From NCBI GenBank assembly GCA_030704615.1, contig CM060731.1, positions 51,832,001-51,896,000 on the forward strand: DNA of 64,000 bases, given 5' to 3'. Below the pieces are notes generated by a model that saw nothing but the letters and a program-made list of their open reading frames with translations, was not told where the DNA came from and did not search any database. This document shows positions 1 to 10,810 of the stretch, in pieces. The stretch comes from Takakia lepidozioides (taxonomy: Eukaryota > Streptophyta > Takakiopsida > Takakiales > Takakiaceae). Within the stretch, counting starts at the first letter, position 1, and each line of letters opens with the position of its first letter. The translations under genes and the position numbers were made by a program.

Positions 1-667
1 GGTTTTTACAACAGTTCCTCCCACTTTTTATACACCCCAGAGATAAAGGACTCCGAAAAAAAGAAAAACTCCAAACTGTCCACAAAGAACACAAGTTTTG
101 TGGTTAACTTTCTAGTCTCCTTCTGTGATCATCGTCTGTACCCAAACACTATTGTGAAACATAGTTTCCACTGCCAGCATCAGTGTGCAATTGTATGGGG
201 GGATGGGGAAGCAAACTCTCTTATCTTCAAGTTCAAGCATGAATGATTGAGCTTGAATAAAAGTCTGTTCCCTTGTAGGTTTGGTTCATGACACATCCGT
301 GCTTTCATAGCTTGCAGTTTCCCATAAGCAATGGTGTAGCCTATGCAGCAGAAAAAAACAGGGGGAGTTGTCCTGTTGTTGCTACACATGCATGGTTTCC
401 AATGTTGGGGCAGTATGAGAATCAGAACACCACAAACCCAAAAAACAAGTAATGAGCAAATATCCACATATAACTTCCATCCCCTGTTTGCTAGTCAATT
501 TCCTATTTCCTCAAAACTGTAATCTTGCCTTGCAACAGAATGAAGTGCTGTCTCTAACCTTCATCTGCAATGCCCTATCCTTGGTCACACTCAATGAGCA
601 CCAGCCCACCGCCAGCTTGAGTCAAGAACAATACTTGCCTAGAGACTTCAACTCTCTCATCAGCATC
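1..667. other. No gene recognised
   Basis: Both strands carry only short open frames with no family resemblance I can see. No repeat or RNA gene was recognised. It is probably intergenic sequence. Confidence 0.5.
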
Positions 668-1165
668 ATTAGATGGCTAAATTAGGGAGAACTGCTTCTC
701 TGAAATGAGGAATGCCGGAGCAATTCCACCAAGCGCTCTAGTTATGGCCGCCATGCTGGGCCAGGTTGTCGAAAAATTAGGTTGTTCAAATATCATCTGT
801 TTCTCAGATACTGCTTGCTACACTTTCCATCAATACAACAAAATCCTCAGTCTGCTTCAGGTTGTTTGGTCCATGGCCTTCAAAAATCAACAGCCTGTCG
901 ATGTGAACCTTCCATGGATCATCCTCTTCCTTCAGCTCGAATCATCGACAACGCCTTTCATTGCCATGAACAGAGCTCCTCCTAAACAAACACAACAAGT
1001 GTAACTCTCACTCCAATTCTGCCCCATCAAAAAGCAGTACAAAGGTGCTGTTGGTAGCCGGTAAGCTCGTTCCAAAGCCTTGAGATCGTCTGCTCCATAT
1101 CAATCCGCGTTAGGACCTACGAAGGCCCGCTTCCCTTATCTCCAAACACAGATCCGAGTTATCAA
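668..1165 (-). pseudogene. Decayed duplicate of TIM23
   Basis: Read on the minus strand, this block lines up along its whole length with the intact TIM23 gene at 1577-2170. Shared stretches include the end of the gene (the Leu-Ala-Ile-stop codons at 668-681), the Ala-rich last membrane segment, the GGAV-like region near 980 and the Tyr-Ala-Asp-Leu-Tyr-like N-terminal region near 1100. Frameshifts, substitutions and missing bases leave no continuous frame, so it cannot make a Tim23-type protein. It lies in the same orientation as the functional copy, about 410 bases away, and looks like an old tandem duplication. I compared the two copies by eye, so percentage identity is not given. Confidence 0.82.
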
Positions 1166-1576
1166 GCATGACTGTGTTCAGTTTCAGTTTCGCTGCTTCC
1201 TGTCCTATCTTCTTCTATAACTTCGATGTAAACAATTTCCCCGTGTCTATTGACCCCTCTCAAATCCCGATACCAAAGTGTGAAGATATGGTAACAAAAA
1301 TAATGAACTCCTATTCAGAACCAAGACCACTTTCCACCGGAAACTGCATGCCGAACCCTACACCCAAGCACTCTTTAATCTGTCCCAAGAAAACACACCA
1401 TCAAGGACTATCCCCGAACATCAACAGTTTCTCGCTATCTCTTTCTCAAAATCTCTGCCAGAAATCTCAATATCAAAATGACTGCCAGGCTCTAATTCAA
1501 CAGTAATGCCCCACTGATCTTCCAAGGCTCCAATGAAAAACAAAATTGCCCCAGAAAGGAGGCTCAAAGGCGTTTA
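1166..1576. other. Spacer between TIM23 copies
   Basis: A plus-strand open frame (1168-1506, 112 codons) exists, but its translation resembles nothing I know and is low in complexity. The spacer probably descends from the 3' flank of the duplicated TIM23 unit. Confidence 0.4.
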
Positions 1577-2170
1577 CTAGATGGCTAAATATCTCCGAGA
1601 GAGCTGTTTCCCTGCCACGAGGCCTGCCGCTGCAATTCCTCCCAGAGCTCCAGCTATGGCCGCCGTCCGCGGACCAGCAGCCGCCTTGTACAACGCCCCA
1701 GTCCCTAGCCCCGCAACAACGTTGTTCAATATGTCATCAGTCCCTCGGACATGGCTTGTTGCACTTTCCATTCCAGCATACAGGAGACCTAAAATCCCCA
1801 GAGTGTTGCCGGTTGTTCGCCCTCTATGGCCTGTACCATTCAACACCCTGTTAATGCGAACCTTGGTTGTGTCACCCTCTTCCCTCGATCGCAATCCGTC
1901 CACAACGCCTCTGGCGCCCCCGAACACAGCTCCTCCTAGATACCCACAACCCGTGTAGTAGGTCAAATTCTCACTCCAGTTCCGTCTTTGCACCGCGGCT
2001 TCATCAGGGAACAGATACTCCGGTGCACTCGGTAGCCGATACACGCTGTCCAACGATTTCAGATCGGCTGCTCCATACAAGTCCGCATAAGGATTGTACA
2101 ACCGCCCGCTTCCCCCTTCCTCTCCAAAGACAGATCCATTGGGCGAACCATCATCACCCTCTTGATTCAT
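1577..2170 (-). CDS. TIM23: Mitochondrial inner membrane translocase subunit Tim23
   Basis: A single 197-codon exon. Tim23 forms the protein-conducting channel of the TIM23 complex, which takes presequence proteins from the TOM complex into the mitochondrial inner membrane and matrix. Residues 1-60 are hydrophilic with NPYADLY and LPSAPEYLFPDE. From about residue 70 the Tim17/22/23 domain begins, with YYTGCGYLGGAVFGG, then RVNRVLNGTGHRGRT and GNTLGILGLLYAGMES, followed by a Gly/Ala-rich final membrane segment (residues about 165-187). Small-residue GxxxG spacing in the membrane segments and an intronless frame of this length fit plant Tim23. The first ATG in frame is used. A TATA-like stretch lies only about 30 bases upstream, so the 5' leader is either very short or begins further up. 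A decayed copy lies downstream. Confidence 0.94.
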   Translation of the reverse strand: MNQEGDDGSPNGSVFGEEGGSGRLYNPYADLYGAADLKSLDSVYRLPSAPEYLFPDEAAVQRRNWSENLTYYTGCGYLGGAVFGGARGVVDGLRSREEGDTTKVRINRVLNGTGHRGRTTGNTLGILGLLYAGMESATSHVRGTDDILNNVVAGLGTGALYKAAAGPRTAAIAGALGGIAAAGLVAGKQLSRRYLAI

Positions 2171-2200
2171 CGTCTCTCCGCCTCCTCTCGCCTAGTATAA

Positions 2201-2210
2201 CTTATATACA
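2201..2210 (-). promoter_or_regulatory. TATA-like stretch upstream of TIM23
   Basis: On the minus strand the sequence reads TGTATATAAG, about 31-40 bases before the TIM23 ATG. The sequence fits a TATA box, but the distance to the ATG would leave almost no leader, so its role is uncertain. Confidence 0.3.
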
Positions 2211-3036
2211 GATTGAACTGGATCTAAGCAACACAGAAACAGAGGATCTTTGTTAACGCAATCCCACAGGCTGCTCTTGGTGTTGTGGAAGCAGGGGCCT
2301 TGCAAGCATCGCTTGCGGCATCCCTGGAAAGCATCCGTTATATACTCTCCCAAACCCGCAATTTGGGAACGTGTTATGTACACTGAGACCCATCAGGGAA
2401 CACTCCGTTCCCTTTCAAGTGGCTGAGCTCCAGCGTTCTCTTCTCTTCTCTTCTCTTCAAGAGGTTTTGCGGTTCTTGCAGATCCCCTACAGACTCTTGC
2501 AAGCTATGGCGTGACCAAGTCTAGCTTATGGAGGCCCTTCAATTGTCCAATGGAATGTGGTAGCCTCGTGGCTCTCCGACAGTGAGGAATATTCAATTTT
2601 GGAGCCCCTTCAACACCCCCAGATGCTGTGAGGCTCTCCAATGATTCATGCCTAGCTCCATCAACTGCTTAACGGGATATGGTAAGATCTTCATATATTG
2701 ACAATCAATCGCCCAGAGTCAGCTTTTGCAGTTCCAATCTCAAATCCACCATGGACCCTGTGATGGTGTCGAAAGGTATATGCAAACTAAGGTCTAGTTT
2801 TAGCTCCTACGGGGCCACCAACTGCTTTCTTGGTCACCAAGAATACTCCCGATTCATGAGCAGCAGTCTGATCATGGGATGAGATACGGTCACATAGTGG
2901 TATGAGGGATTTGCAGTTAGTGCTCTAGTTGGGGAGAATTAAAGCCTATTGAAGGCAACTTTTCTCTCTATGGTGGTGTCTCTTCTTGGAAGAAGACTAG
3001 TGACTGAAATATAGAAATGATGTGACTATTGAGGTG
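2211..3036. other. No gene recognised
   Basis: Upstream flank of TIM23 and left flank of the LRR remnant. It holds a short TTCTC array at 2436-2458 and short open frames without recognisable homology. Confidence 0.45.
2436..2458. repeat. TTCTC pentanucleotide repeat
   Basis: About four and a half tandem copies of TTCTC on the plus strand, a simple repeat. Confidence 0.85.
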
Positions 3037-3865
3037 TCAAGGGCTAGTGACTTTTCGTGGAGTACAGGACGGATCTGCTCGTGATCTTTTTAAGGATTTG
3101 AAGTCTGCACCTGAGGTGGGACTTGCAGAGCTTATCTTCGAGTATTGCGACTCCCTTGAGAATCTGCCAGAGTTCATTGGGTAACTGGGAGGGTTGCTAA
3201 AGATGACTTTATCAAACTCCTTAAGTATTAAGAACCTACCACACACCATTGGAAACTTAAGAGAGGTAGAAGTGCTTGATGCCTGTCACTCGAGAGTGTG
3301 CCAGGGCCCATTGCATTGGGCAGTCTTACAAATATTGCTAATTGTATAAGTCATATAGCTTGCCGCATTGCATAGTGCAATTGACAGACCTGCTTGAGTT
3401 AGACCTTTCTTATTGCCACTCCATTGAGCATGCACCCGAGTTCATTAGGGGATGGAGAGGTCTATGAAAACTTAACCTTGCCCTTTCGGAAGAGCTTGCC
3501 TCCTTCTATTGCAGTTGAGTTGAACTTCGTGCACTGCAGCTCTTTTCAGGGTTTACCAGATTCTCTTGGAGAGTTGAGAGGGCCTAACTGGCAGAACCTA
3601 ACTGGCACTAACTGTACAAGTCTGAAGAGTCTCCCACATTCCCTTGGGCAGCTCAGAAACTTACTACTCTTGGACCTCTGACACTGTTGATCAATCAATA
3701 GCCTACCAGAGTCTATTGGGAAGTTGGCAGGGCTACAGAAGCTCGTGCTTGTTGATTACATAAGTATGAAGGACCTGCCAGATTCAATTAAGCAGTTGGA
3801 GGTGCTACACCTCTAGCGTTGCATGTCACTTCGAAATTCCCTAAAGTTCTTTGGGTACTGCTCAG
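3037..3865 (+). pseudogene. Broken leucine-rich-repeat (resistance-type) gene
   Basis: The plus strand shows successive 23-24-residue leucine-rich repeats of the pattern common in plant NB-LRR and TIR-NB-LRR proteins: a Leu-Pro step, then S-(I/L)-G-x-L-x-x-L, then L-x-L-x-x-C. Examples are LPDSLGELRG (about 3560), LKSLPHSLGQLRNLLLL (about 3632-3675) and LPDSIKQLEVL (about 3777-3810). Stop codons and frame changes interrupt it several times (for example near 3186 and 3679), so only fragments of up to 85 codons stay open. No nucleotide-binding domain or kinase domain was seen nearby, so the parent protein class (NLR or receptor) is not settled. It is a decayed fragment. Confidence 0.75.
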
Positions 3866-5403
3866 AGTGCTAAACAAAATGGTCTTTAGTACTAAAGAGG
3901 ATAAGCTTGCATACTCCTACACAACCATCAGATGTTTGATAGATTTGTGCGAATAGAAAAGATGAATCAATTTTTCCAACTGTATTACCTGAAATGATGC
4001 TAGTGGTTCCAGGGTTTTCTCCGATCCTACCTGAGTTGACACAGTTCCAAGATGAAGAAAAGGTAAGGAAGAACCAGAAGAGGTAGACAATTGAAGTGGG
4101 GTGTATCAAATGTGTAGCGAAAGTGTAATGAGCTCTTTCAATTCACATTTCCTCCAGTTCTTAATCATAGGGGAGAGAGTGTCCTAATTTGTAACAAACA
4201 GGCCAAAAGCTGTTGTGACTCCACATCAAAAGCTTGATGCGATAACAGTGTCCCATGAAATTGATGCTGTGAGAGGGCTGGTTGTCCAAGATATGTACTT
4301 GTCCAGAATTCCGGCACGTTGACTATTAAGACTCCTGGCTGGAAGCCTGGGCTTGGAATATACTTTGTCTGCTTCATTCTGGATTCCATGCTATGATAGT
4401 AGATATAGTCATTGCCTTTCAAACCACCCGGGTTGTAGCACAGGAGATTCCACTCTTGCGGCCCCTGCAGTCATCTGTTGACTTCCTTCCAGTTGTATAA
4501 TTAGAGCGAGGGTGCTGCAAGCGACAACAGTTGCAGGCTACAAGAACAGATGAAAATTCACTGAACAGTGTCTGTGAAATGCTCGCTGAGAGTCTCATGA
4601 ACTCTGTGTTGGCTTTCCGGCTTTCATGCCAGTCTGTCACTTTGTGAGGGTGACAATGACTGTAGTAAGACCAATCAGCTTGCCATCGAAGCCCAAAGTG
4701 ACACATGATAGAGAATGTTTGGCTCAAACTAGGAAGACACTGAAGCAGCTATGATGACAAGCTCAAGAAAATGCTGAGGTCTGGGTTGAAGTTTTTAAAT
4801 GAGGCCATTCATTTGTTGAACTCAACATCACTCCAACAAATTCCTATCGAACTTTGGAAAGTCTCAACTTCCTCATCACCATAGTCCTTGGCTGCCACCA
4901 TTGCTGTCCTAAACTCTGCTTCAGCTTCTTTGTGATTTCTAGGATACTTGTGTCAGCAATGTGTGCAAAAGATGAGCTCGGTCTAGCCTGGGGTTGCCTG
5001 CCGAGTGAGCTGTATAGGATTACAGATGATTGAGGGAGTCATCCCTCTCCGTTTGCCTGTATGTGCAGCTCGCCCTCGTCCAGTGGCAAGGAGGCTGGTC
5101 TTTGTCCTCATGCTTCCCAGAATCAAAGCCAGTGGGATGGAACTTGCTTGGACTGCACTGAGCTTCAATGGATTTTAATGGATTCAGAAGCTTGCAAGCT
5201 GGGAGTGTATGTAGATCTTCATTCTGGATTAAAGGGAATATGGATTGCTGGATTTTGAGAAGATGATGACATAGTAAATGTGGGGTTCTTCCCCAACTTA
5301 GTAGGGTGGTCGAAGTGTGATGATGCGGATGAGAAATGAAGTAGGAAAGTTATTTGCCTGAAACCTTAAACCTAAATCCAGCCCCACACCAACAAACTCG
5401 AGA
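3866..5403. other. No gene recognised
   Basis: Several open frames of 60-100 codons on both strands (for example 4165-4422 and 4419-4727, both minus) have no recognisable domain. The start of the stretch may be the unrecognisable tail of the LRR remnant, and the end contains the leader of the LYR gene. Confidence 0.4.
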
Positions 5404-5712
5404 GTGCTAGGGGGAGGAAGTTGGGGGGGGGAGATGGGGCGTGGGTTAATCTGGGCGACTGCAGAGGATCTGGCACACAACAGGGCCTCAGTGCGTGCCT
5501 TGTATCGAGGGATGTTGAGAGCCCTCAATTCTGAGAGACTGGGGCTTTCCCTCGCTGCCCAGGAGACGAAGAAGACGAGTGTGCGATCAATGTTTGACGT
5601 GGGTGCCCAGGAGCGTTCCATTCATAATATACAGGATTTGGTTGACACGGCGAAGTACTCTCTTTCGCAGTTGCAGAAGGGCGAGATTCCACGTGAATCT
5701 TACAATAAATGA
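5404..5712 (+). CDS. LYR-motif (Complex1_LYR) mitochondrial protein
   Basis: A small protein of 102 codons. LYR proteins are short basic helical proteins of the mitochondrial matrix that bind acyl-carrier protein and help assemble respiratory complexes or deliver iron-sulfur clusters. The motif is seen in VRALYRGMLRAL (about residues 29-40), followed by a helix and the SMFDVGAQERS segment with the conserved downstream phenylalanine (about residue 64). A last helix carries DLVDTAKYSLSQLQKGEIP. The length is typical of the family. The first ATG lies in a Gly-rich lead-in. The ATG at 5434 would give a 92-residue protein and is equally plausible. Which complex it serves cannot be told from the sequence. 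No intron is needed. Confidence 0.83.
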   Translation: MLGGGSWGGEMGRGLIWATAEDLAHNRASVRALYRGMLRALNSERLGLSLAAQETKKTSVRSMFDVGAQERSIHNIQDLVDTAKYSLSQLQKGEIPRESYNK

Positions 5713-6446
5713 GCTTTTCGATGTTTCAGATTCTCCGGAGCATGCTCAAGTATGAAGGGCTCTGAAGAAGGGTCAGTCTTTTAAGTCCTCCTGCCATGAA
5801 TGCAGTGTGGCAGCGTAACAATCTTGTCAAAGGGTCATGGTAGCTGCTGGTATTTTTCTTGTTCTTTCTTATTCCCTCTTCTTCAGCAAAATAGAGATCC
5901 AGTTGAAAAGAGCATAAGGTAAAGAGTATTTCAAATTCATGGCTTGTAGATGAAAGATGTTGAGGGAAAGATATAACAAAAAGAGTTACTATCATGGAAG
6001 TGCGACTGGTAGCAATCAGTCAGTCAAGCAAGTTTCAGCTACAATGAAATGACAAAGTTCTGTTGCAGTGAGATGCATTAAATGTGTCTTATCTTTCATC
6101 TGTACTTTTCAGGTTGCAAGGTGTCAATTTGGCATACCTACACTATCCCCCCAGTATTAAGTTAACCTGCTTGTAAGTGCTGCTTTGAGTTGCTTACTGG
6201 TTGCGGGCTGTTTAGCACTAACCATTTATCATGGACTGATGTGAGACATACTACTGCAAATTGAGTTGCAGGTTTGGTCACCTGCAGAATTGGTATTGAA
6301 CTAGGTAAGTGTCATTAAGTTGAGACTTTGGGAGTAAACTTTAATACATCAATCAGCCAGGCAAAATAGCCTGATTTTTTCAGAATATTCATAGAACAGT
6401 TGTATTAGTGGTGTACAATATTTGTATGTCTCTCTACATCTCCCCT
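5713..6446. other. No gene recognised
   Basis: Tail-to-tail spacer between the LYR gene (plus) and the ORP gene (minus). It presumably contains both 3' ends. Confidence 0.45.
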
Positions 6447-8087
6447 TTAGCTAACAATGATGGGAGCATGTGGCACAGGCTTCCCTTGATTTCGCCACAC
6501 CCAATTTCCATCGTTGGTTTGTTTAAAGTATTTAGGGCTCCAGGAATTGTCAGCAACGTCCCGCAATTTCCGTTCATGCCCCTCCAGAGTTGTTTTGGCA
6601 ACACTTGCCTTCTCCCATTGTTTTCTGACAATGTTTTCGCTAAGGGTAGACCAAACACACACAGACTCCATCGGCGAGATACCCTGATTTCACAACAATG
6701 CTCAGTCTGTTACTAACATAATATTAACATATTTAGTAGCACGATGTACACCAGTCACTGGACTCTGTAGCTCCTAAAAATTTGATCCACAGATTTAAGA
6801 AACTTGCAGGTAGAGAATTTTACCTTCAGATCTTCAGTCTCAGGTGTGTGGAGATTAGCTAGGCATACTTGTGCATCATACAAAATGCTGCACTTCGCTG
6901 TCCTTACATCCTTCAAGGTCACTACCCTGCCATGAAAAGAAGCCACTGTGAATCCCTTGGCGCTTGCATACATATTCTGCATGCCTGTTGTTTCAAGTGA
7001 TATGTAGTCTACCTGCTCACAACTGTCATGACCATATGACCGGAAGTACATAATGAGCCCTGACCACTGTATGATCAGTTTTTGGTAGGCTGAGATATGG
7101 CGGTCTGTTTCAGATCAAAACACTTAAATGCAGTGCAAAACACTTGATTGCAAGAACCAGAAAAAGCTGTGAAGAACTTAATACATACCAACAGAGAGAG
7201 ATGAATGACACTCACTGATCCCAGCCGCCGCTTAGCTCATAAAGTATTTCCTTTGGGGAATCTATCTTCCATATTTTCCCAGAAATCTTATTACTAGCTC
7301 CATATAGCCTGAAGAACGACTTTGACTTGAAGCTCACTGATGCTTCTAACCCTGACTCCATGCAGCACACTCTTGTAGTCCCCACCCACTCTGTGCCGAC
7401 TGTTGGGAAAAAGCGAATGCTTAGATTTGGAGAAGTTGATTCATATATCTCCTTGTGCCCAGTCAAGCTCAGCAGTCGTTGCCCGCGGATTGCGACCTCC
7501 ACCGAGCTCACTAAATCTCACAGAATCCAATTTCAGTATACAAACCCACATATCCCTACTGAAAAGTCAAAATCTGCCTCTATCGGGGAACAACAGACTG
7601 TGTGCAGTAGTGTGCACCAACCTCACAAAGCACCTAACTTTCTCCATGGGGTGACTGCAAATCTACGAGGAAAAGGCATAGTTTATCATACAAGAAATTC
7701 TGTCAGTTTGTGCAGATCCTACCATTTGAGTGTTTGAGAGGATCAGGGATGGGCAGAGTTAGACACCTCTGAATAATATTGAATGGTTTATGGCAAGAGT
7801 GCCCCAAATAACCTTCACCTTGATTCAAGACAAGGTTTCATGTGTAAAGGAGACACAGGGGGAGCAGACTGGAGAGAGCTGGGCAGTGTAGAGAGACACC
7901 GTACTCATGCTGTTCCCTGGGAACGTTGGCTTGCCGTAGCCTAGCAACCATTAAACCCGTGGGTAACAAACTCTCCTGGAGCCTTTTGTGGGGTTGGCAT
8001 CCACCAGGGTAGAGAGAGAGAATGTACTCATAAGACTTTGTTTGCTGTAGCTTTGTGGCCATCGACAGAAGCAGTTTGGACAGAAAC

Positions 8088-8124
<37 letters not shown>

Positions 8125-8682
8125 TACTCATAAGACGTTGTCTGCCGAAAGAGAGAGAGCTCACCATAGAATCGCGGCACTGGGTGATGCCACCAAAGCA
8201 ATTGAAGATTGTTAATCTCATGGGTTGCATACATGGCACTGACAGGCGGATGATGTGACACCTATCTCCACATTCATGCACCCAACCTATTTGTCAGTAT
8301 TCCTCTCACACCACAACAGTGTGTCACCACTTCCTCTAGTCCATCTGCCCGTTCCTCTTTACTTTGCACTAACCCCAAATGATGATTAAAAAATTTCTTG
8401 CTTTACAGTGACTGTCTTCTTCCACCTTTCCAATCACTTTCATAAGATCACATTCTCTTTGGTAAGTGCCGTTAGTGGACAGAAACACATTGTCAATTTG
8501 AATGCAAGTGCTGCGGCACCTATATCTGAACTCCCCATACATGCATGCATTCAGGCGCCCCGACCCAATACAACCCCTGCAGGGTGCTCTGAACATGATC
8601 GTAGTAAACAGATGAGAATCTCAGTTCTGAATTCCCTCTATTTCCACTTTAGGCCCTTGGGAGGGCGTGTGGATGTGGTAAA

Positions 8683-8717
<35 letters not shown>

Positions 8718-9666
8718 CCCATTGTGACCGTCCAAACTGGGTGCAGGGTCTATGGCCACAAGGCTCTATCAAACAAAGTCTGATGAGTACATTCTCTTCA
8801 CCCCCCCACCCCAACAACCCCCTTCAAAGAAATGTGCTCACAGACCCACCCCGAGAAAAATTACCAGGAAGCTCATCTATGTGACAAGCATATCAAAGTC
8901 TTCCGCCCTTTGCATCTATTTTCCTCACTGCCAGTAATGTACTTTTCTGCTCTGCTTCTCTCCAGAGGTAGGGTCAATGGCCAAAGGCCCCAACATGCAA
9001 TTCACGCATTCTTCAGCATACCGCTACCCATTGCTCCCACACAGCATAAAATTGAGAAGAACTCACCTGTTCACAAAGCACATTAAGATGTCCGACAGAT
9101 ACATGGTGCGTCTCCCCGAGAATAGGATTATAGGGAGCCTTGACTGGGCCGGGCCGTGTGGTTGATATATGCCACCTCACTACTGCTAGGAATCTCTCAA
9201 GAGGGGTGGCGGCATCCACACACTTCGCCAGCAGATCCTCCGCACAGCAATACACACTCTCTCCGTAGACTTGCAGTTGGGACTTGGGAAGATTGAATTG
9301 TGGTGGTAAATGAAACTTTGTTAGGTCAGACCCAGGCCTCAATCCCTTGAACAACTCCATCAGGCAAGATTTCAAACCCTCATCCTTCTTGGATTCCTTC
9401 TTGCTCCCTTTCTGCTCCAACATGAGAGGTGGCGTAAAAACTGGGAGGTTCATTGAGGGGCCAGTCTTTGAAGCTGTGTCGTTGTTGTCATCAGATAGGG
9501 GAATGTCTGAAGACGATTCACAGTCTTCATCCGACGAGAAATATTCCTCTGGTGTTGAATAGTCATCTTCGTCCGGAAACTCCACTGCTCCTGACGTGGA
9601 ATGTGAGTTCGGTCTTGAGCATTGAACCGCCACGGAAGCCGGCTCTGTCGGGGTGGCAGCCCCCAT
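6447..9666 (-). CDS. ORP: Oxysterol-binding protein-related protein (ORP), short type
   Basis: Five exons on the minus strand: 9067-9666, 8165-8261, 7216-7510, 6824-6926 and 6447-6683. All junctions are GT-AG and in phase, giving 443 residues. ORPs move sterols and PI4P between membranes at contact sites. The lipid-binding ORD domain starts near residue 105 with LPPQFNLPKSQLQVYGE, then NPILGETHH, and the family fingerprint EQVSHHPP spans the exon 1/2 junction (residues 199-206). It continues with WHHPVPRFYG, RGQRLLSL, RFFPTVGTEWVG and DVRTAKCSILYDA, and ends in PVPHAPIIVS-stop. There is no PH domain, as in the short plant ORP3/ORP4-like groups. An acidic N-terminus carries a possible FFAT motif at residues 41-47. 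Introns hold microsatellites and a short dispersed repeat. Confidence 0.94.
8011..8040. repeat. Short dispersed repeat beside GA tracts, copy 1
   Basis: A GA tract followed by AATGTACTCATAAGACTTTG. The same 30 bases recur with one change at 8111-8140, exactly 100 bases away. An inverted, slightly longer copy is at about 8752-8795. All three lie in introns of ORP next to GA/CT tracts. Confidence 0.75.
8090..8120. repeat. AG dinucleotide repeat
   Basis: About fifteen tandem AG units on the plus strand, within ORP intron 2 just downstream of exon 2. Confidence 0.95.
8686..8714. repeat. CT dinucleotide repeat
   Basis: About fourteen CT units within the first intron of the ORP gene. It is the strand-inverted counterpart of the AG tract at 8090-8120. 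Confidence 0.95.
9526..9546 (-). other. Possible (phospho-)FFAT motif in ORP
   Basis: Codons 41-47 encode EYFSSDE, embedded in an acidic, serine-rich tract (residues 29-60). The classical FFAT consensus EFFDAxE binds ER-resident VAP proteins, and phospho-FFAT variants have Ser/Thr at position 4. This match has Y at position 2, F at 3, S at 4, S at 5 and E at 7. It is seen in sequence only, and binding is inferred. Confidence 0.5.
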
Positions 9667-10810
9667 TTGAGAAACTCTGCTCTACCTGAGTCCCCCAAGA
9701 AGAAGGTGAGAAGACAGCAGCTGCACTCGAGACAACTGGTGAGCAGCGAGGAGAAATAAGTATGGACCTCCTTAAGTACGCCAGCTTCTCACAGGAGCAT
9801 ATATCCGAGCACGTCCACCTACTCCATAATTTTTTCCGCAGTTGAACTGTTGGTGTAGATTGATTCTAGCACTATGAACACACAGCGCTGAGTCCAATTG
9901 GAACTGCAAAGATGCTAGCTAAAGCTAGTGGCTGCACTGTTTACCGATCTGGCCGTGAGGAATATGGAACCCAGACCGTGGCATTCAGTATTGGGAGCTG
10001 GAGGGATTCAGACGTGTCGAGACTCATCAATGGGATAAAGGGAAAGCAAGCTACTTTATTGGAGCACGATCGGATTCAGGAACTGCAGACGATTCAGTGG
10101 GTCAGTCTCACAAAGGAGAAAATACAATTGAGCAGGATCCAATTTCATTGACAGTTAGAGAGAAACAAATCAGACTCAACGAGGATCCGGAGAGTATCCT
10201 GATTGTATGGACGCCAAACCATACAACACTAGCCAACAAGTGTCCATCGGTGACACATGGTCGCAGACGCTGACACGCCAGGAGCATCGCTTGCGAACGG
10301 TGGAAAGCTTTGGGAAACTACCCGGTAGCACCTGGGAGACACTGGGCATGCGCGTGCAGCCGCGTCTTTCTCCAAAAAGCCTGATTGGAATCACCGAGTG
10401 CGGCAAGTATCCAATCTTCCTTCGCTTCTGCCGCACACTTGCAGGCAGTGCAGGTCACTTTACTTTGCGGGAGCATATCCCCGAATGTACGATGCCACAA
10501 CAACTGCATGCACCGAGCAGGACGGAGGAACCCGGGAAGAAGATGAGCGCTGTAGAGCTCAAAGGGCTACTAGGAAATCAGTAAGAGAAGAGGGATTAAC
10601 GATGAAATGATGTCCGGAAAGCTCTCCGCCCAACCACAGCAACCCAACAAGCTGCTGGTTCCACCCTCCCAGCTCTCCCCTATTTATACTCAACCATGCT
10701 AGAAACAGCCAGAAAACTACAGTAGTAACCTATGGGGTCAAGTGACACCATAATTTTTTATTTTATTTTTTTCTTAAAGAGAAAGGGGACAATGACCCTT
10801 GAACTTGGCA
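9667..10810. other. ORP promoter flank and unrecognised ORFs
   Basis: Upstream of ORP. The plus strand carries open frames 9912-10151 (79 codons) and 10207-10584 (125 codons), neither of which I recognise. The second contains KKMSAVELKGLLGNQ at its end and has no signal or membrane segment. A TTTTATTTT-rich stretch at 10755-10775 precedes a GAAAGGGG motif that recurs elsewhere in the window. Confidence 0.35.
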
